From contig JAVHKY010000063.1 in assembly GCA_035079385.1 (NCBI GenBank), positions 1,240,001 through 1,304,000 on the forward strand: a DNA stretch of 64,000 bases, read 5' to 3'. Positions 1-11,591 of the stretch are shown here, in pieces. The stretch is from Aspidiotus rigidus (taxonomy: Eukaryota > Arthropoda > Insecta > Hemiptera > Diaspididae). The position numbers and the translations under genes are program-made. The notes beneath the pieces are model-generated. The model had not been told where the DNA came from, made no database searches, and saw only the letters and a program-made list of their open reading frames with translations. Position 1 is the stretch's first letter; each line of letters starts with the position of its first letter.

Positions 1-91
1 TTTCTGCACATATCCGGCAGTAATTTTACTTAATGCGCTTTTTACAGGCGCATTTAATTTTTGCTTAATACGCGCATTGATTGAATGTGTA

Positions 92-98
<7 letters not shown>

Positions 99-129
<31 letters not shown>
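99..129. repeat. (TA)n microsatellite
   Basis: About 15 uninterrupted TA units directly follow a short (CA)n run. The 130-548 stretch after it shows no coding or repeat structure that I can recognise. Confidence 0.95.
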
Positions 130-131
<2 letters not shown>

Positions 132-544
132 GGAGTCTTTGAGAAAAAGAGCTTTTTGAATCGATGCGTTAGAAATTAACGAATCGAAAACAAATGAACG
201 TTGTTACACGAGAAAGAGAATAAACATGTGCGACGTACGAGATTTAAGCAATAAAGAAATGAAAAAATGCGAAAGAATAAGCGTGGATACACGATAAGCG
301 AGTGAACAGTATTAAAAGCAGAAATTGAAACGTGCTACGACGAGGGGTATGACCGATCCGAGATAGACAAGAAAGTACCTGTACGTAACGAGATAACGAG
401 AAGAATTCTTACAAATATAATAGAATATTGCAGCACAATCTGCAGAAAGGATAGGGATTTTTTTATGTACACAGTAGTTTCCTAGGGGAAAATCCAGCAA
501 AGAGTAAGTGGCGCTTCGATACTGCGTGTTATATGATTGGATTC

Positions 545-652
<108 letters not shown>

Positions 653-1028
653 AAACGGTCGCTTTCAATGAGTCCAACAAGATTATCAATTAAGATGCCA
701 AAATTGGTCACAATTTCAAAACTTAATATCTCGGTCACAAAAGGGTGTAAGAGTATGATTTTTGTGGTGGAGAAGTGTGTTACAATAACAGCAGTACCTC
801 AACACAATATGAATATTTACTCAAAGCCCTAGAACTACTCATGAACAAAGGATGAAGAATGAAACTGGCGTACATCAAGAGTGGCTTTATCAAGTATAGA
901 ATAAGAGGAATAGTACAGCACGTAACAGATTAGAAAGTCCGGAACTAGAGTTTTATTATCTAAAATTTTAGTCAGGTGACTAGAGAGACACCACAACGGA
1001 AAAGAGGTAGAACGGATAAATAAAATAA

Positions 1029-1217
1029 AATAAGAAAATTGGCTTTATCAAGTACTCATACTTGCGTGGAACCACCACGTCACTAGAAGAAAGCAACTTA
1101 TCCTTCATTCCGTTCATTCACGCTTTTCTGGAAGACATCGCAAGAAAGCTCTTACCCATTTCAGAGGAAAACGAGGACTTTGAAGAACCATACAAAACTG
1201 TGCGTATAACCAGATAG
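1029..1217 (+). CDS. Unidentified open frame, possible exon or element fragment
   Basis: About 62 codons are open between a TAA and a TAG with protein-like composition, including LPISEENEDFEEPYKTV. There is no Met start near the front, so if it is coding it is an internal exon or a piece of a mobile-element gene. The 14-mer GGCTTTATCAAGTA near its start also occurs at about 881, so part of it may be duplicated. I do not recognise the family. Chance remains a reasonable explanation. Confidence 0.2.
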   Translation, partial: NKKIGFIKYSYLRGTTTSLEESNLSFIPFIHAFLEDIARKLLPISEENEDFEEPYKTVRITR

Positions 1218-3261
1218 AAAATTTATTACGTGACTATGATTCTTTTGTCATTTCCTCTCATATGTACCTTTTCAGTTATCATTGATATAATATAAAGTAT
1301 CTAGAATGTTTGTCTGTATGTTTATACTTGTATACATCCATACCTTCTGAACCCCTCTACCGGTCGACGTGAAATTTTTTTCAAAAACTTCTCTCTATTT
1401 CAAATGAATTTCTGGGTCCTGGCTCTCTCGGGAGAGGTAGACAAAAAAAAAAGAGGGGGAAAGAGGACTGCCGATGTTGTAAAACGGCTTCCCATTATAC
1501 GTGTTGTTCTGAATGTTTGAAGACTGAGAGCGTTGAAATTTTAAAAATTCAATCATCATGATAACTCCGATTGAATTTATTTTTATAAAAAATGAAAGAG
1601 AATAATAGTGGTAGGCACTGTAATCTCTTTTCGGATGAGCAGCGGCTATCACAAATTGAGAATTAACCGGCATTAAACTCATTTGTCCTACATATTATAA
1701 CTTGACCGTTTTTCACTCAGTCTGATATTTATACATTATGTAAGACGGTAGCGTGGTACAGCTCGCGAAATACAACAATACTTCTGAGATTGCAGTGATA
1801 AACACTGAATCAACAAAAAGTTCACAGTTTCGATTGTGTGATAACGACATGTCCTAGCTCGGAAGATGATAACATCAACCGTCCTACTACCTAATATAAC
1901 TATTTCTGCCAAACCTCTCTGCGAGTAGCACAGTTACCGACATTGCGGCGTGACGGAATCTTACACATGTATGTACTTATAGCCTTAATAATTAGCGAGT
2001 TTCATTATATTATACAATGGAAATCAACTTCAGGCATCGTTAGACACCCAAAAAAATATATCCACATAACCCTGGATTCCAATTAAGAACTCACTAGTCG
2101 GTGACGTCAGAGTCTTGACAGAGCCGAAAATGAAGAAAGAAACCAGCTACTTAGTTATCCGAGGTAGGAAAAGATTCGGCTGTGGTCACACGACTGACTT
2201 TTTCTTTTCAGTTTTCCTCCTGCACAGTCTTGATACACAGTCACATTATAGATTACTGAGACACTATAAGTCCTGCATTCAAAATTTTGACGTAGATTTT
2301 TTAGGGTTTTTGTTCGATCATAAAAACATCCCAAATTCTCATTGACTTCCGTTAGATATTGAGAAGAACGTGAAATACGAAAATTTTGGTAGAGGAAATC
2401 ACGCGCAAGGAGATTAAATGAGTTTTACTACCGTGATTTATTCATGTGTTTGATAAATACACACATAAGTTTGAGGTAACAATTTTACTCAGATTTTTTG
2501 CAGATGTTTTATGACTTTATTTTTTCCTGAAATGAACAAATATTTGATTTCATTCGAGGACTGTCGTTTTGTTTTGCCTACCTACGTATAAAGATAAAAG
2601 TAAGAAATACATGGATAGATCGGGTGTAGTTTTCAAACTTCGTAACATTCACATTTATCAAGATTTGCTAAATCCAAGTATCGGCCATGGCCTGCGCTTC
2701 CATCTGTTCCTTATTTATTGTAGGTACACGTTCCCAATTAAGTTGCCCGACCGAGTGTCAAATATTTTGCCACTTTTAATTGTCGATTCTTATAATCAAC
2801 TGTCAAACATATACCGCGGTATACTGAAGACATTTAAAAAAATCATAAATAAAATTTTCGGGGGAAGACTAATCAAGCTACTCATCCTTTTCATCAATTA
2901 TTTGTATACTTGAATTTCAATTTTGAAAGATACAAATTTTAAATTTTAATACATCGACCGAATCTGCAACGAACTATAGAAAAAAAATACGACGCTTGTT
3001 ATTTAGAAAACTTTTACTTGTTCAATAGTACCGATTGCTGGGCTTGAAGAATTTTTCGAGAGTATACGCTACTTTTCAACACATTTTTTTGCACCCTTAG
3101 TTTGATTGAATTTTTAATGTTTCACGAATCAGATTTGTCCTAATTTTTGCCTACAATTACGACAAATTTGATCTTTTCGAAATAATCCGCGAAAGAAAGG
3201 TGAAAAGCATCAATAACAATAATTTATTTTAAAATCTTCGAAAAGTATAAAATATTTAACA
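1218..3261. other. No gene recognised
   Basis: AT-rich sequence. Short open frames at 2115-2345 and 2569-2913 (+) have no recognisable motif, and their composition does not stand out. Nothing repeat-like was resolved by eye. Confidence 0.5.
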
Positions 3262-3403
3262 TTTTTAGAAAAATTATAAACCGGCTTTTATTATCACGAT
3301 TTTTAAAAAACTATCGCTGATGATGACACCAAGGCTGTGTCGAAACGTCGATAGTTTTTCAAAAATCGTGATAATAAAAGCCGTCTCATAATTTTTCTAA
3401 TAA
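3262..3403. repeat. Inverted repeat with hammerhead-ribozyme-like core
   Basis: Two arms of about 38 bp (3266-3304 and 3362-3401), sharing AAAAATCGTGATAATAAAAG on one strand, enclose a loop with CTGATGA (3317-3323), a GACAC/GTGTC stem (3325-3329 with 3337-3341), GAAA (3342-3345) and CGTC. CTATCG/CGATAG flank the core like stem I. This is the order of a hammerhead ribozyme as found in Penelope-like elements, where the ACGU stem III is palindromic and acts in dimers. Two single-base extras, G3316 and T3324, depart from the strict consensus, so self-cleavage is doubtful. The unit may be a Penelope-like terminal-repeat remnant or a MITE. Confidence 0.55.
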
Positions 3404-3871
3404 TGAGTGTTTATCACGGAAAAAATATTTATCTTTGATTTAACCTTTTTTGTTTTTTTATATAGAAAATATCTGAGAGTACACAGCGTATGCTCTGTAT
3501 TATTTGTCGAATTTTTTCTGAGATTATATGGCGTCTTTCAAGCGCAGCACTGGTTATACCTATAATAATTCTGGTAAATAATGCTTTCTGAAAAATTTCG
3601 AAAAAACTTTAATACATACGATGTCACCTGTGAACCCTTCTGCGATTAGTATGAAGTATTTCTCAACAAATACTTAGTGATCTCACTAGTTAATAATTTA
3701 CTGATTTTACTGGTGCCCTATAAGTGTGAGTGAGAACATGAGCTACCAGCAGTCCTCATCTTTACAGTTACCTATTCAGGTGAGGAATTTGTACGATTAG
3801 TGGAGTTATTTTGCATCCCTTAATAGCGCTGAGTTTTGTATTTTTCTTGGGCAGTTAGTCTAATAGTTTTC

Positions 3872-3877
3872 TTTATT
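3872..3877 (-). terminator. Possible poly(A) signal downstream of FoxB
   Basis: AATAAA on the minus strand, about 385 nt beyond the FoxB stop. It lies five bases after the stop of the speculative second exon at 3882-3928. Confidence 0.3.
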
Positions 3878-3881
3878 ATTT

Positions 3882-3928
3882 TTAAATCATGATAAACTTA
3901 CTGTTATCAGTCATTGGCATAGGGAAGT
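3882..3928 (-). CDS. Speculative alternative 3' exon of FoxB
   Basis: The minus strand reads GTATTTTCAG and then an exon-like stretch. If joined to the donor at the end of the FoxB frame, it continues in phase for 15 residues before TAA. This model replaces the last two residues of the 299-residue frame. It rests only on splice consensus and phase, and the intron would be about 335 bp. The simpler single-exon ending at 4260 is equally possible. Confidence 0.2.
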
Positions 3929-4259
3929 CTGAAAATACATGATGACCTAACGACTAAATATAACGGTTCTTCACTCGTAATTATAGGGCTTTCATTATGT
4001 TGGTACAAAATAAACGCATAAATTTTAAAAAAGAAAGAAAGAAAAAAAAATCAATTCTAATTCTACAACGTGTACCGCTAGAGACGATATATATAAATAG
4101 ACTTACTAACGACGCGACATACTCTCATTTATGACATAAAGGGAATCAGTATTATCGTTGAGGCAGGAATTAATAAGATACCTACAATACTCGACGATAA
4201 CTACGCTTTGACGCGAGCGGCAAGTAAAAAATTATTTGTACGATATGATATGTAAATAA

Positions 4260-5159
4260 TTACTCACTTAATTTAGTATTTAATAAATTAGTCGGCGAGG
4301 AATTGGACGAATCACGTACATCAATCGGATTCAATGACAGAGGTACTGACGCTGGTTGACAAAATCTATAACTATCGTTCGAGGGTAGCGTTGTATTGGA
4401 CATAGGTGGAGGGGCTAAGAAGCCTCGTAGAGCAGCCGCCGCGTAAATAGCCGCGTAATTTGAGTTTAATAGAGGCGCCAAACACACTGGTGGATAATAG
4501 TAGTGTGGAAATATTGGTTTTGGAATTAGAGGTTGCGATGCATTTGTCGTACTCGACATGATGCTATCGATGCTAAAGGATTTACCACTAATGCTCGTGC
4601 TATTGCGAACTAACGCGCTTTTCTCCGATTCGCATCTAATGGTATTGGTGGCGACGGTGGTCGGGATCGGAGACCGCAAAGGGTCGTCCTGCTCAATCTT
4701 GGGCGTCGCGCTAGCATTGGTAGGAATAGGCACAGCCGAGAAGATGCCGTTCCGGTCGATATCCAAATTCACTTTGGCCGAGTTGAGCGGTAGCGTTGCT
4801 CGCAACAATTCTCTATCAATCTTGGGCAATTTGAAACGCTTACGACGGCGCAAAAAAGAACCATTCTCGAACATATCGAGGGCAGCCGGATGTAAAGCCC
4901 AAAAAGCTCCTTTACCTGGCCGGTCCGGCCTACGCGGTATTTTTATAAAACAATCATTGAACGACAAATTGTGTCGAAGAGAGTTCTGCCAGCGCTGCGT
5001 ATTTTTACGATAGTACGGAAAACGTTCGCTAATAAATCTATATATATCGGATAGAGGTAGCATCTTCTCGGGAGAACTCCATATGGCCATGGCGGTTAGC
5101 GATATGTACGAGTAAGGAGGTTTTTGATCGCCGTACGATTCTCGACATGGTCGGGGCAT
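4260..5159 (-). CDS. FoxB: Forkhead transcription factor FoxB (fd96Ca/fd96Cb type)
   Basis: Nuclear DNA-binding transcription factor of 299 residues. The start is supported by the MPRP N-terminus typical of FoxB proteins and by A at -3. The winged-helix domain begins at once (about residues 12-108: [14 protein letters not shown], recognition helix [13 protein letters not shown], then [15 protein letters not shown] and a basic RRRKRFK). No domain residue looks damaged. FSIDSIM (195-201) matches the EH1 Groucho-binding motif, so repression is likely. The Ser/Pro-rich tail has an HYYYPP patch and an Ala stretch. In flies the paralogues fd96Ca/fd96Cb act in neuroblasts and the ventral nerve cord. 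The frame ends L-S-E-stop where GTGAGT, a perfect splice donor, overlaps the last codons, so the C-terminus could be alternatively spliced. No other host gene is visible nearby. Confidence 0.93.
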   Translation of the reverse strand: MPRPCRESYGDQKPPYSYISLTAMAIWSSPEKMLPLSDIYRFISERFPYYRKNTQRWQNSLRHNLSFNDCFIKIPRRPDRPGKGAFWALHPAALDMFENGSFLRRRKRFKLPKIDRELLRATLPLNSAKVNLDIDRNGIFSAVPIPTNASATPKIEQDDPLRSPIPTTVATNTIRCESEKSALVRNSTSISGKSFSIDSIMSSTTNASQPLIPKPIFPHYYYPPVCLAPLLNSNYAAIYAAAALRGFLAPPPMSNTTLPSNDSYRFCQPASVPLSLNPIDVRDSSNSSPTNLLNTKLSE

Positions 5160-6240
5160 GATTTTAAAAGATCTTCAATCGTACAAAGTCATTTTACGAA
5201 TATTGTGCTCGTACTTCACTATCGCATAATTACCACTGTCGGGAAACGAAGAAAATAGAAAAACTGCGTTATGATAACGACGCGATAAGATGAGGAGAAG
5301 CCAATTTAAGATGCGCACGATCCGAAGTCGCGAATTGCAAAGTGTGCGTACACACTATAAACGACACAAATTTAGAAGATACGTATACGAAAACGCTGAT
5401 AGTGTGGACCTGGACGGGAATAAATATAAATAAAATATATTACTCGGCGTCGCGTCGGTCTTCGCACAGATAACAAACAATATTGTTTAGCGTACAGTCT
5501 TACGATATGTTACTTGATGTGGATACTGATACGAGTACTAACACACAGAAACGGGCAACGAACGCCGTCTTTTATACTTATTTGACATTTATCGTTCTAT
5601 AATTAGGGTCAAAAGGTACTATTTGAAAGCTTATATTCAGCTTCATCATCATTTTTTTATACAAACATTCTACGCGGACCAACACTCGCAGTCGCAGATT
5701 AAAGACGTAGTATAGTGCAGGTCGAAAAGTTTTTTGTCCACATCACCGAACTTTCAATATGTTAGATATACACGTATATTTTTGAATGAAAACTGCGCCG
5801 CGGTAAGGGCATTTAGTATATACGAAGCGCGCGATAAGTAACGTGAATATTTATAGGTATTATAATAATTTACTTCGATCGCCATAGATATAATATAAGC
5901 AACTAACACACGCGCGTTAATTATACAATAATTACAGGCAGAAGTAATGAAATAATTTCGAAACTGTCGTCGATATACGCGCACCAACAACTACGATGAT
6001 GTGACCGTACAATATTTTAGTAACGTTGCGCCGTGCCGCACAAATATGGAGGCAAACGCGCCGCACCGCATTCTGGTTAAGGCATCCTGGGTCCACTCCT
6101 CTAGATGAACTGGGAAGGGGCGGTCAGCTATTGAGTCGTCGTGTCGCCCAACGAAACGGAAGACGAGTATTCTAAATGCAGGCGGAGCGAATGAATAATT
6201 GGTTACGCGATACAGCCATTCAACTTTGGCGTTCCTCATT
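5160..6240 (-). promoter_or_regulatory. FoxB upstream region and probable 5' UTR
   Basis: This holds the presumed promoter and leader of FoxB. Its 5990-6240 part is visibly richer in G+C and CpG than the surrounding sequence. Open frames here (5754-5990, 5991-6239) show no motif. No individual enhancer sites are called. Confidence 0.4.
5570..5577 (-). promoter_or_regulatory. Candidate TATA box for FoxB
   Basis: TATAAAAG on the minus strand, about 410 nt upstream of the start codon, would place transcription initiation near 5535-5550 and give a leader of about 380 nt. The assignment rests on consensus and position only. Confidence 0.35.
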
Positions 6241-6954
6241 TCTTAATAATGACACGTGCTCCAAAGCTCACCGATGTACAATTTTGCCTGTCATTTTGGA
6301 AGATGATGTTAGATTAGCAACTTTTTGAATTGAAAAGCAAAAGTATTAAAATTGTTAGTGTTCATCAAAATTTGAGAATAGGACATTGTTTTTTTTTTTT
6401 TTCTAACGAGTGGATAGAATACTACTGTAATAATTATGGCTGGAGCATTGAGAAAAAAAATTATCGTAAATTTGATCAGAAACATAGCGAGGCCGGTCCA
6501 TTTGCAATTTTTCGTGCAAAATGACCAAGAATTTTCTGTAATATTTAGCTTCGTGTACTACTTTTTTTAATGAGTGTCACTCTATTTTGTAGTCATTATG
6601 ATTATATTCTTTGAGAGGACCTGCTTGACTACCTATATTTTCAATTAAAAATACATATCATCAAAATTTTTCACAATGAATTCATAATATTATAACATGC
6701 GAGTATATTATATGACCTATTCACGTAACCTATACGTTCACAAACGGACAAAATTTGTGCCACGCTCATAACGGAAAGTAATTGATCTACTGCATTTAAG
6801 AATGAGATATATATTACAAGAGAGGAGTATCATTTGGAGATGTACTTATGTTAATTTGGTAAAGATTGATTGAGCATTTTCAAGTTGAGTACAGACGAAT
6901 TGAAAGTTGAGCCGTATCTAATAGAAGGAAACTTGGAAAAATATGAATTTTCGA
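6241..6954. other. No gene recognised
   Basis: AT-rich intergenic sequence with a T-run at about 6391-6402. The small frame at 6330-6524 is not convincing. Confidence 0.5.
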
Positions 6955-7130
6955 GCTTAAGCTCCCACGGTGGTGAGGAATAAAGTATAATCTTCATTAG
7001 TTAAGAGAAGTATAAACAAAGAAACCCCCGTGAAACAAGTTCTCTGTTTCCTGCCCTAATTAACACAGTTAATGAAGGCAAGCCCGAACAGCAGACGAAG
7101 TAGGCTGCAATTTTTTATTTTTTTTACAAG
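6955..7130 (+). repeat. Dispersed repeat, copy 1 (copy 2 at 42475)
   Basis: GGTGGTGAGGAA followed further on by AAACAAGTTCTCTGTTTC, TTAATGAAGGCAA and GTAGGCTGC is echoed in the same order and spacing at 42475-42630. Family unknown; it behaves as an old interspersed element. Confidence 0.6.
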
Positions 7131-7589
7131 GAAATATACAAGTACTCCTAAATTTTACTTCAAATTTAAGTTTCCTTGGCAATGTAGCACAATGAAATAG
7201 GTATGTCTTCAAATTTGTTTTCTTTCGCAAATTTTGTCGATTCTATACTGCGAAGAACTCAAGTCCGGGAAATGGAGTTATGACTTCCGCTAGAAATTTA
7301 TGAATAATACAAATGTCATAATAATGATTTGTACGAATTATAATCAATAAAAAATGGGGAATATTAAACAGCACTATAGAATAAATTATTTGCACAATAG
7401 ATGAGCAAACAATAAAAAAACAGTTACGAGCAATAAAATAAATTGTTTCAACTATAAGTGTATCAACACTCAAACAATGTGAATGAGCATTAATGTCAAA
7501 GGAAATGAACGGTAATTGTGGTCGCAATAATTTTTTTCTGAATGAACGATAAAATTTTTTTATAATTATTTAATTTTTTACTCTTCAGC

Positions 7590-7645
7590 AGTATTTCGAC
7601 CCCGAAGATGAATGCTGTGTATTCGAAACTTCGCATCGGTCAATT
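7590..7645 (+). repeat. Degenerate Penelope-type GAAAC motif
   Basis: CCCGAAGATGAATG...ATTCGAAACTTCG has the layout of decayed hammerhead-like motifs (helix GAAT/ATTC followed by GAAAC). The core is not intact. Confidence 0.3.
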
Positions 7646-7804
7646 TTACAAATAAAAAATTCTTTCTGCCGGTAGAGCCGAAAAGTGAATAATTCTTAAG
7701 ATATGTATAAGAAATTGTCATAAGAGTCATAAATAAACACAACCTGTTTCGACGTATATCGTGATGTCATCAAGAGAGATGGTAGAATCGTATGAGTAGA
7801 TTGA

Positions 7805-8410
7805 AGAGGAATTGGGTACCCACTCACGAATAATGGACTGGAAGGGACAAATTCAACCATTAAACGTGAACACACCCTGAGGGAGAGGTTACCTGTTGGC
7901 CAGTTTCTTCGCAAAGTCGACGAATTGATTACAAAGTGGTCAACAGATCGTCATCCTAATTGCACAAACTACAAACCATTTGCTGATACGCCGGCGATCC
8001 CTCTGAAGGTATGGACAGCAGCGTATCACTGGGCGTTAGAAAACCGAAAAATATTACAACGGAAAGGTACAGACTACACGCGTTATTACATAGCGGCGAC
8101 AGGGAAACCTTCAATTACTACCGTGATATTGAATGAGTATGAGAGGAAATTGGGAGCCTGGAAGAATTTCAGCGAGTTCAGAGAATATTATCATGGTATC
8201 TGGATGGTGACAGTACCCAACAACGTCGATGAGGATTGTTCATGTACGTGCCCCTCATTTACGAAGTACGTCGTATGTAAACACATACTTGGACTGAAAA
8301 TCCGGCAAAAATCTATTTTAGTTCCTGAGGAGGCTAAGCAGATTCCCTTGGGCCAGAAGAGGAAAAGAGGTCGCGCCGCGAAGTCAAAACGTGCGCTAAT
8401 TATCCAATAG
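7805..8410 (+). pseudogene. MULE transposase C-terminal fragment with SWIM zinc finger
   Basis: The open frame runs about 201 codons from just after a TGA (7802) to TAG. Its first part contains GYPLTNNGLEGTNSTIKREH and RERLPVGQF, the conserved block near the end of the MULE transposase catalytic region. The middle contains CSCTCPSFTKYVVCKHILG, a SWIM finger (CxCx(n)CxH). The tail is basic (KRKRGRAAKSKR). Full MULE transposases are several times longer, and the DDE residues, which lie upstream, are not visible. A functional start is therefore lacking and this is a truncated remnant, unless it is an exon of a domesticated gene. A MITE follows 17 bp downstream. Confidence 0.8.
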
Positions 8411-8426
8411 ATATAACTACATAATA

Positions 8427-8677
8427 CAGGATGGCGCATAAGTCGCTTAACCCGGTAAAATAGGACTTTACATGAATGTACAATTAGCGCTGTCTCCTGG
8501 AAATGCTTCATTTAGCAGCCTAATTATCGTAAGTCAGAAACTGCTGGCCACCAAATGACGAACGCTTCAAACATGTTATAATGCTCATCTTTTTGTTCTT
8601 TATCACAATGTGCAAAATGAATCGAAAATTAAGTACGCAACAGCGATTTTCGGTTAAGCGACTTATGCGCCACCCTG
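8427..8677. mobile_element. TA-flanked MITE, mariner-like ends
   Basis: The 251-bp unit has terminal inverted repeats of about 28 bp (CAGG-TGGCGCATAAGTCGCTTAACC, one mismatch) and a TA on both sides. This suits a Tc1/mariner-type non-autonomous element. The short frames inside are spurious. The 8680-9080 stretch beyond it is T-rich and holds nothing recognised. Confidence 0.8.
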
Positions 8678-9084
8678 TATTATATAAAATAAAATGTTTT
8701 TTACCGTGGCTTTTAATATATTCAAACTAAATAATTAAATGTTTATTTTAATTTTTTTACTGTGTCGTGAATATCTGCGAAAAAATAATTCAGAGGGGAG
8801 ATCTTATTTTTGTATTGTGGATTTTTTTACTATCATTCAATTTATTTTCTTACTGTTAATATAATATTTTTATTGTGCAATATCATAATTAAATGTTGTC
8901 TTCTTAAAATATTGCTGAATATTATTCACGCTTGTGATTTCAATCTTTTTTATTGTTTATTTCCTCTTTTTTATCGGGCCGATAAATAGTAACCATAAAA
9001 AATAGCAATCAGCTGCTTACTTCCTGTAAGATTTTAGAAATCAAATAACGGACCATATAATAATAAAACCCAATAGCACTCATC

Positions 9085-9245
9085 TTTTCTTCTCACAAAT
9101 TCAAAACTCATTAAGGGAATCACTCCTACTGTTTATAATATGAAATACCGCATTCACCCGTCAATCAAATCAAATATTTGCAGAATGAATAGTAAAACTC
9201 AGGTTTTAACGTGTATCATTATGGGGTCACATCAACTGATGAGAA
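9085..9245 (+). repeat. Dispersed repeat, copy 1 (copy 2 at 34318)
   Basis: TCAAATATTTGCAGAATGAA, TAAAACTCAG and GTCACATCAACTGAT recur in order at 34318-34470 with moderate divergence. Element type unknown. Confidence 0.65.
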
Positions 9246-10668
9246 CAGAGCGTAGGCACGAGTTATAATTATTAGCACGGGATAAGAAATAAGATGATTT
9301 TCAGAAATCGTTTTTATAGATGAACGCAAAATGAATTACGCGAATTGGGATTCAAACCTGCACTAGAGCGCGCTACAAAATCACTCCTCTCTTTCTGCGC
9401 GCAGGCAAATATTTGAGTGATCGCGTACGTTTTTATACGGGAAAACGGCAAGTTTTGATTTGTCGCGAGAGAGTAAAAAATCTATTTATCAAGTTGATTT
9501 AGAGAAAAATTAATTTTCCAATGATATTACAATAAAATGTGGGACGTACACTGAGAGAAAAATGTCTTTGTGTATTGTACTTGTAACCAAATATTTGGTA
9601 TAGTGAAAGCAATACCTAATATTCGAATCATTCCTATATTTTTTGTAAAATCCTATGTTCATTAAACATCTCCAACACAGACGTACTGAACATAATGCAA
9701 TGAAAAACAAAAATATAGCACTGAGTACTATATTGTATAGCAATGAAAAATTACAGTTTAATCCCTAAAAATAATGGAACCAGTTCAGGCACGTTGAGGA
9801 TCAATTTCTACAAATAAAAGAATGATTACCATTCGGAATGTATTAGCCCCAATTTACCTATTTTATTGAACATCAGAATTCATTGTAGTGGTTTCTAATT
9901 TTTGTTTGTTTCATATCTAATTTTATTGGAATGATTCCTATAGAGTACAGAACTCTTTCCTGAAGCAATGTGTTGATTCAAAAAAGTTTGTGAATACATA
10001 CTATATTAAAAGTTTTACTCCTGTTCACATATACATTGTAATCGTTCAGTCAGTTTTATCTCTTTGCACGTTATGTATTGGAATCATTACCATAAACAAT
10101 TGAATCGTGACTATACTTGAACTTGAAGGACACTGGAACATAAAGGAGATGTTACCGCCTAGGTTTGAGTATTGGTCCTACTCTAAATAGGAATCATTAT
10201 TAGACGATTGAGGATGTTTTTAAAAATCTGAAGATGATTCTGGTGTGATTGGTAAAATACGAGTACCGGTACAAGAAACGCGCGAAAGTTGAAGTTGACC
10301 GTCAACAATATCACAGAGTCAGTCTCAGTTACGTAGGTAGGTACCCACGTTAATAGAAGATTGATCCTTCAGTCTTGAGTTCCTTGAAAATTTATTGTGT
10401 CCCGGTATACAATAATATTCTAGTACAGTTCTCGCTTACGTTAATGAAGTAAATTGAATCTGGTGTCGTATTTATCATGAATTAATGAAGAAGAAATCAC
10501 GATTGGAAAATTAATTCTATTCGACAGATCTGAAGGTATGTACCTAAACTTTTTTGACCAAGTATACCTACTTCCAATTACCGGTATTTGTGTTGATAAT
10601 TTCGCCTCCTGGCATCCCACTTACTAATTTACTTGAATTTATCAACAAGAATGATGTGAGTTTTACAG

Positions 10669-11517
10669 TATCAAAAGTGTTGGGATGAAACACTCATCGC
10701 AATGAGCAGAAAATTTGTAGACCATTTCGGAGTAAGATCAAATTCTCGGACAAGCATGGTAAAATTGAAGAAATATTTGTATCAGGTATACATTTTTCCT
10801 CTTTTATTTTACGTCATTGAATTTCTTTAATAAATATCACACTACTAAATTTAAGTAAATCATATGTGCTGTAAATTATGTAAGTTACTTGTGAAAGACC
10901 ATATCAGCGACAAATCTACTACCACTAAATTTCTTGCGACAATACATAAGGTATACTTAGTATATTTCTTTTTCAAAAGGCCTGAAATCCCGTTTCAACT
11001 TTTTGCCCAAGTGTGAACTTTTTTATCGTAAAGGCACCTAAGTACCTAGATAATTAGGTAGGTACATCGTGTTCATAATTAAATCTATTTTTCTTACATC
11101 AAGTTCTGTTTTTTTTTTATGATTATCTGAAGAACTGAAATGACTGCTGACAAAGGTAAGTGCTCACAGGAGAATTTGAAAGCCAAAGGAATTGCTGCTA
11201 AATGGACTACAGTACCAATTTCGAAAATTCTTTCACTCGTGAATGAAAGTGACTGGACAGAAGAATTTTCTCGCGCCATAATTCGAATATACCCTCAGTT
11301 TTGATCTAGGAAGAAGGCATTCAACCGGTAAGTCTTTGTTGTGCTCATTACCATTTAGAAACATTTTATGAGTACTCATAAATTACTTTCTTTTTCTAGA
11401 TTAATGGTTACTTCTCCTGAGAATTGTCATCCACGAAAAATTACGAGCGATGTGCAAATCAATCAGGCCAAGTTCAAATTACATTTTGGTCATGTTATTT
11501 TTCGAGTAAAATATTAA
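10669..11517 (+). CDS. Candidate three-exon gene of unknown function inside the 4.1-kb element
   Basis: Proposed exons are 10669-10785, 11170-11327 (or beginning near 11131) and 11400-11517. Exon 1 follows TTTTACAG and reads 39 codons (QKCWDETLIAMSRKFVDHFG...) to CAG/GTATAC. Exon 2 contains KWTTVPISKILSLVNESDWT and ends at CCG/GTAAGT. A 72-bp intron ends TTCTTTTTCTAG, and exon 3 continues in the same phase for 38 codons (MVTSPENCHPRKITSDVQI...) to TAA, which overlaps AATAAA (11516-11521). Phase is kept across both introns. One in-frame TGA at 11302 breaks it, so this is a pseudogene, a readthrough case or a slightly wrong model. I do not recognise the protein. It is too small for a known transposase. 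Confidence 0.35.
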
Positions 11518-11591
11518 TAAATGAGATACATTGATTTTAGAGACTGTCTAACGTATTGTTTTTTTTGATTTTTCAAAATCAATTGAGGACC

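Noticed and set aside
4558..5013. 151-residue plus-strand frame opposite FoxB
   Set aside because: Shadow of the FoxB gene on the other strand with no motif of its own.
5754..6239. Two minus-strand frames upstream of FoxB as extra exons
   Set aside because: No motif, no convincing splice sites, and FoxB already starts with the conserved MPRP.
9345..9375. Possible tRNA or SINE B box on the minus strand (GGTTTGAATCCC)
   Set aside because: No A box at suitable distance and no cloverleaf.
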